DNA of 64,000 bases from Branchiostoma floridae (Eukaryota > Chordata > Leptocardii > Amphioxiformes > Branchiostomatidae), in assembly GCF_000003815.2 (NCBI RefSeq), contig NC_049980.1:30455609-30519608 (forward strand), given 5' to 3'. The position numbers were made by a program, and so were the translations under genes. This document shows, piece by piece, positions 62,810-64,000 of the stretch (position 1 is its first letter; each line of letters opens with the position of its first letter). The notes under the pieces are model-generated. The model made no database searches. It worked only from the letters and a program-made list of their open reading frames with translations, and was not told the origin of the DNA.

Positions 62810-63060
62810 AGGGACATTCAACGGTGAAACCGTCTGTCTGGATGTCCCTGCTTTCTCAACCGTCACTCTTAGTTCCTGTGGACGTCCCCCCAAACAAGCT
62901 GTCAGCCAATCAGAGAATAGGCCTTTCTGTTTATAAAAGGGGGCTTGCATGTATAAGGGTAAGCTCATTAATATCTACAAGCAGGGTGGTCAGGAACTAA
63001 GGGTGACGGTTAAGAAAGCAGGGTACATCCAGACAGGCGGTTCCGCTGTTCGATGTCCCT
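62810..63060. mobile_element. Foldback MITE, about 251 bp
   Basis: AGGGACATTCAACGGTGAAA then CCGTCTGTCTGGATG at the left is mirrored by CATCCAGACAGGCGGTTCCG then CTGTTCGATGTCCCT at the right. The arms are about 60 bp. Confidence 0.88.
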
Positions 63061-63064
63061 TCAT

Positions 63065-63290
63065 AGGATGATGTAGCGCAACTGGAAGCGGCTCACTGTT
63101 GAGCTCCTGGTTTCAATTAGTTATTAGTAATAGCTGGAAGACCTGATTCAATCCTGGAATGGGAGATCTTGGTTGGGGCTGCACCGGTCTTTCGGAAGGG
63201 ACGTAATATGTGTGTCTCGTGTTCGAGGAGGAGCCTCTAGTACGTTAAAGGGAAGGGCTAGCAACATCCCTGCTACTGAACATGCAAGGA
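63065..63290 (+). mobile_element. tRNA-headed SINE sharing its body with the 5S-headed SINE
   Basis: The head ATGTAGCGCAACTGGAAGCG then GGTTTCAA resembles tRNA A and B boxes, imperfectly. The body GTCTTTCGGAAGGGACGTAA, TCTCGTGTTCGAGGAGGAGC and TAGTACGTTAAAGG matches the body of the 5S-headed element at 26995-27192 on its own strand. Confidence 0.72.
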
Positions 63291-63665
63291 AACTATGTGC
63301 CACTATGTACCTTTACACACCGATTCTTTGTTCGAAAAATCTTTACTGAGCAACCATGTCTTCATCTCAAAAACAATCATAGTTAGCCATACATACTTCG
63401 TTGCCAACCTTGTGAAGGAGGAGAGTAGTAAATGACTTTAGCTCACTTGTACTTAATGTTTATGAATCTTACCTCTTGCAACTACTATTTGCAATTGACA
63501 AAGGGATTTCAACAAAAGACTAGCGCGACATTCTTACTTGAAAATGTGCGATGAATAATATTGCCGAAGTGACTGATCGGATGTTAATGGCAGTGGTTCG
63601 ACTAAGGGCTAAGTGCTGTAACACATGGGGTGCCTACAATTGTACTTTTAGACTCTTGCTTACCA

Positions 63666-64000
63666 TTAGTCTTGCCGCCGCAGGAATTGCTGTCGCCCCA
63701 GCAGCAGTTCCAGCTGTCTCAACGTGTGCTTGATTTTGAGACAGAATGGCACAGGGCAGCTCTGCTGTCCGCAACGTTTGGCATGGTAACAACAGACAGG
63801 CATCAGCTGCTTACAAACAGGGCAGCCGCCATTATAGGTCTTCTTCTCACATTTCTTCATGTGCTGCACCACACGTTTCATCTTATGACACTTCTGTAGG
63901 CCGCAGGCGGCGTCTTGGCACTTAGAAGCGTGAACAACTTCCTGGATGCACCTCTGGATGGCCTGACGCCGGGCCTCCTGTGGACTCGGACTGGGCTGTA
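63666..64000 (-). CDS. CBP/p300-type TAZ2 zinc-binding domain, 3' end of a coding region cut by the window edge
   Basis: Read leftwards from 64000, the frame is open for 110 residues to a TAA at 63666-63668. It contains RRQAIQRCIQEVVHASKC, KMKRVVQHMKKCEKK, NGGCPVCKQL, CCYHAKRC and CPVPFCLKIKH, which are the zinc ligands and helices of the TAZ2 domain in CBP/p300 histone acetyltransferase coactivators. TAZ2 binds transcription-factor activation domains in the nucleus. In canonical CBP/p300 a long glutamine-rich C-terminus with the NCBD follows; here the frame stops about 19 residues after the last zinc ligand. A consensus-like donor (gtaagc) lies five bases beyond the stop. The protein may be a lineage-specific short paralogue. 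TAZ2 identity is secure; the identity of the full gene is not. Confidence 0.88.
   Translation of the reverse strand, partial: QPSPSPQEARRQAIQRCIQEVVHASKCQDAACGLQKCHKMKRVVQHMKKCEKKTYNGGCPVCKQLMPVCCYHAKRCGQQSCPVPFCLKIKHTLRQLELLLGRQQFLRRQD

Noticed and set aside
62539-63000. 153-residue + strand frame
   Set aside because: Its second half lies in the foldback at 62810-63060 and the first half has no recognisable motif or splice support.

Overview
This window is animal nuclear DNA, most likely from a lancelet (Branchiostoma) or a similar invertebrate deuterostome. That inference rests on spliced genes with GT-AG introns, a very long first intron, a dense load of short foldback DNA transposons and SINEs, and the two proteins encoded. 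There is no bacterial-style gene layout, CRISPR array or viral gene. One 100-N assembly gap lies at 38745-38844.

The main gene is on the + strand. Eleven exons between 5814 and 59905 join in a single consistent reading frame and encode 837 residues of a secreted ADAMTS-like protein. Domain order is signal peptide, one thrombospondin type-1 repeat, ADAMTS cysteine-rich module, spacer, a long Thr/Pro/Ser/Arg-rich linker, and a C-terminal netrin-like (NTR/C345C) domain. That order is the signature of ADAMTSL5. The initiator ATG is not in the first recognised exon and must lie upstream. Intron 1 is about 33 kb and intron 4 about 11 kb.

The second gene enters from the right edge on the - strand (64000 down to 63666). 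It encodes the TAZ2 zinc-binding domain of a CBP/p300-type coactivator, with a stop codon just after the domain.

The rest is repeats. Region 1-5813 holds a Harbinger-like MITE remnant, two foldbacks, a ~370-bp tandem array, a CA/CG purine-pyrimidine tract and a ~60-bp array that runs into the splice acceptor of the first exon. Intron 1 holds tRNA-derived SINEs, a 5S-rRNA-derived SINE, several foldback families, a 1.2-kb TAA-flanked terminal-inverted-repeat element, LINE reverse-transcriptase debris and many tandem arrays. Intron 4 is almost filled by two head-to-tail elements (41429-49568 and 49569-51560) that share their ends but not their interiors; the larger one carries several minisatellite arrays. 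Intron 8 contains an exact 16-mer repeated six times in one orientation among unrelated sequence. No new enzymatic or defence system was found. The most unusual items are the paired elements in intron 4, the modular SINEs, the expanded ADAMTSL5 linker and the TAZ2 protein that stops early.
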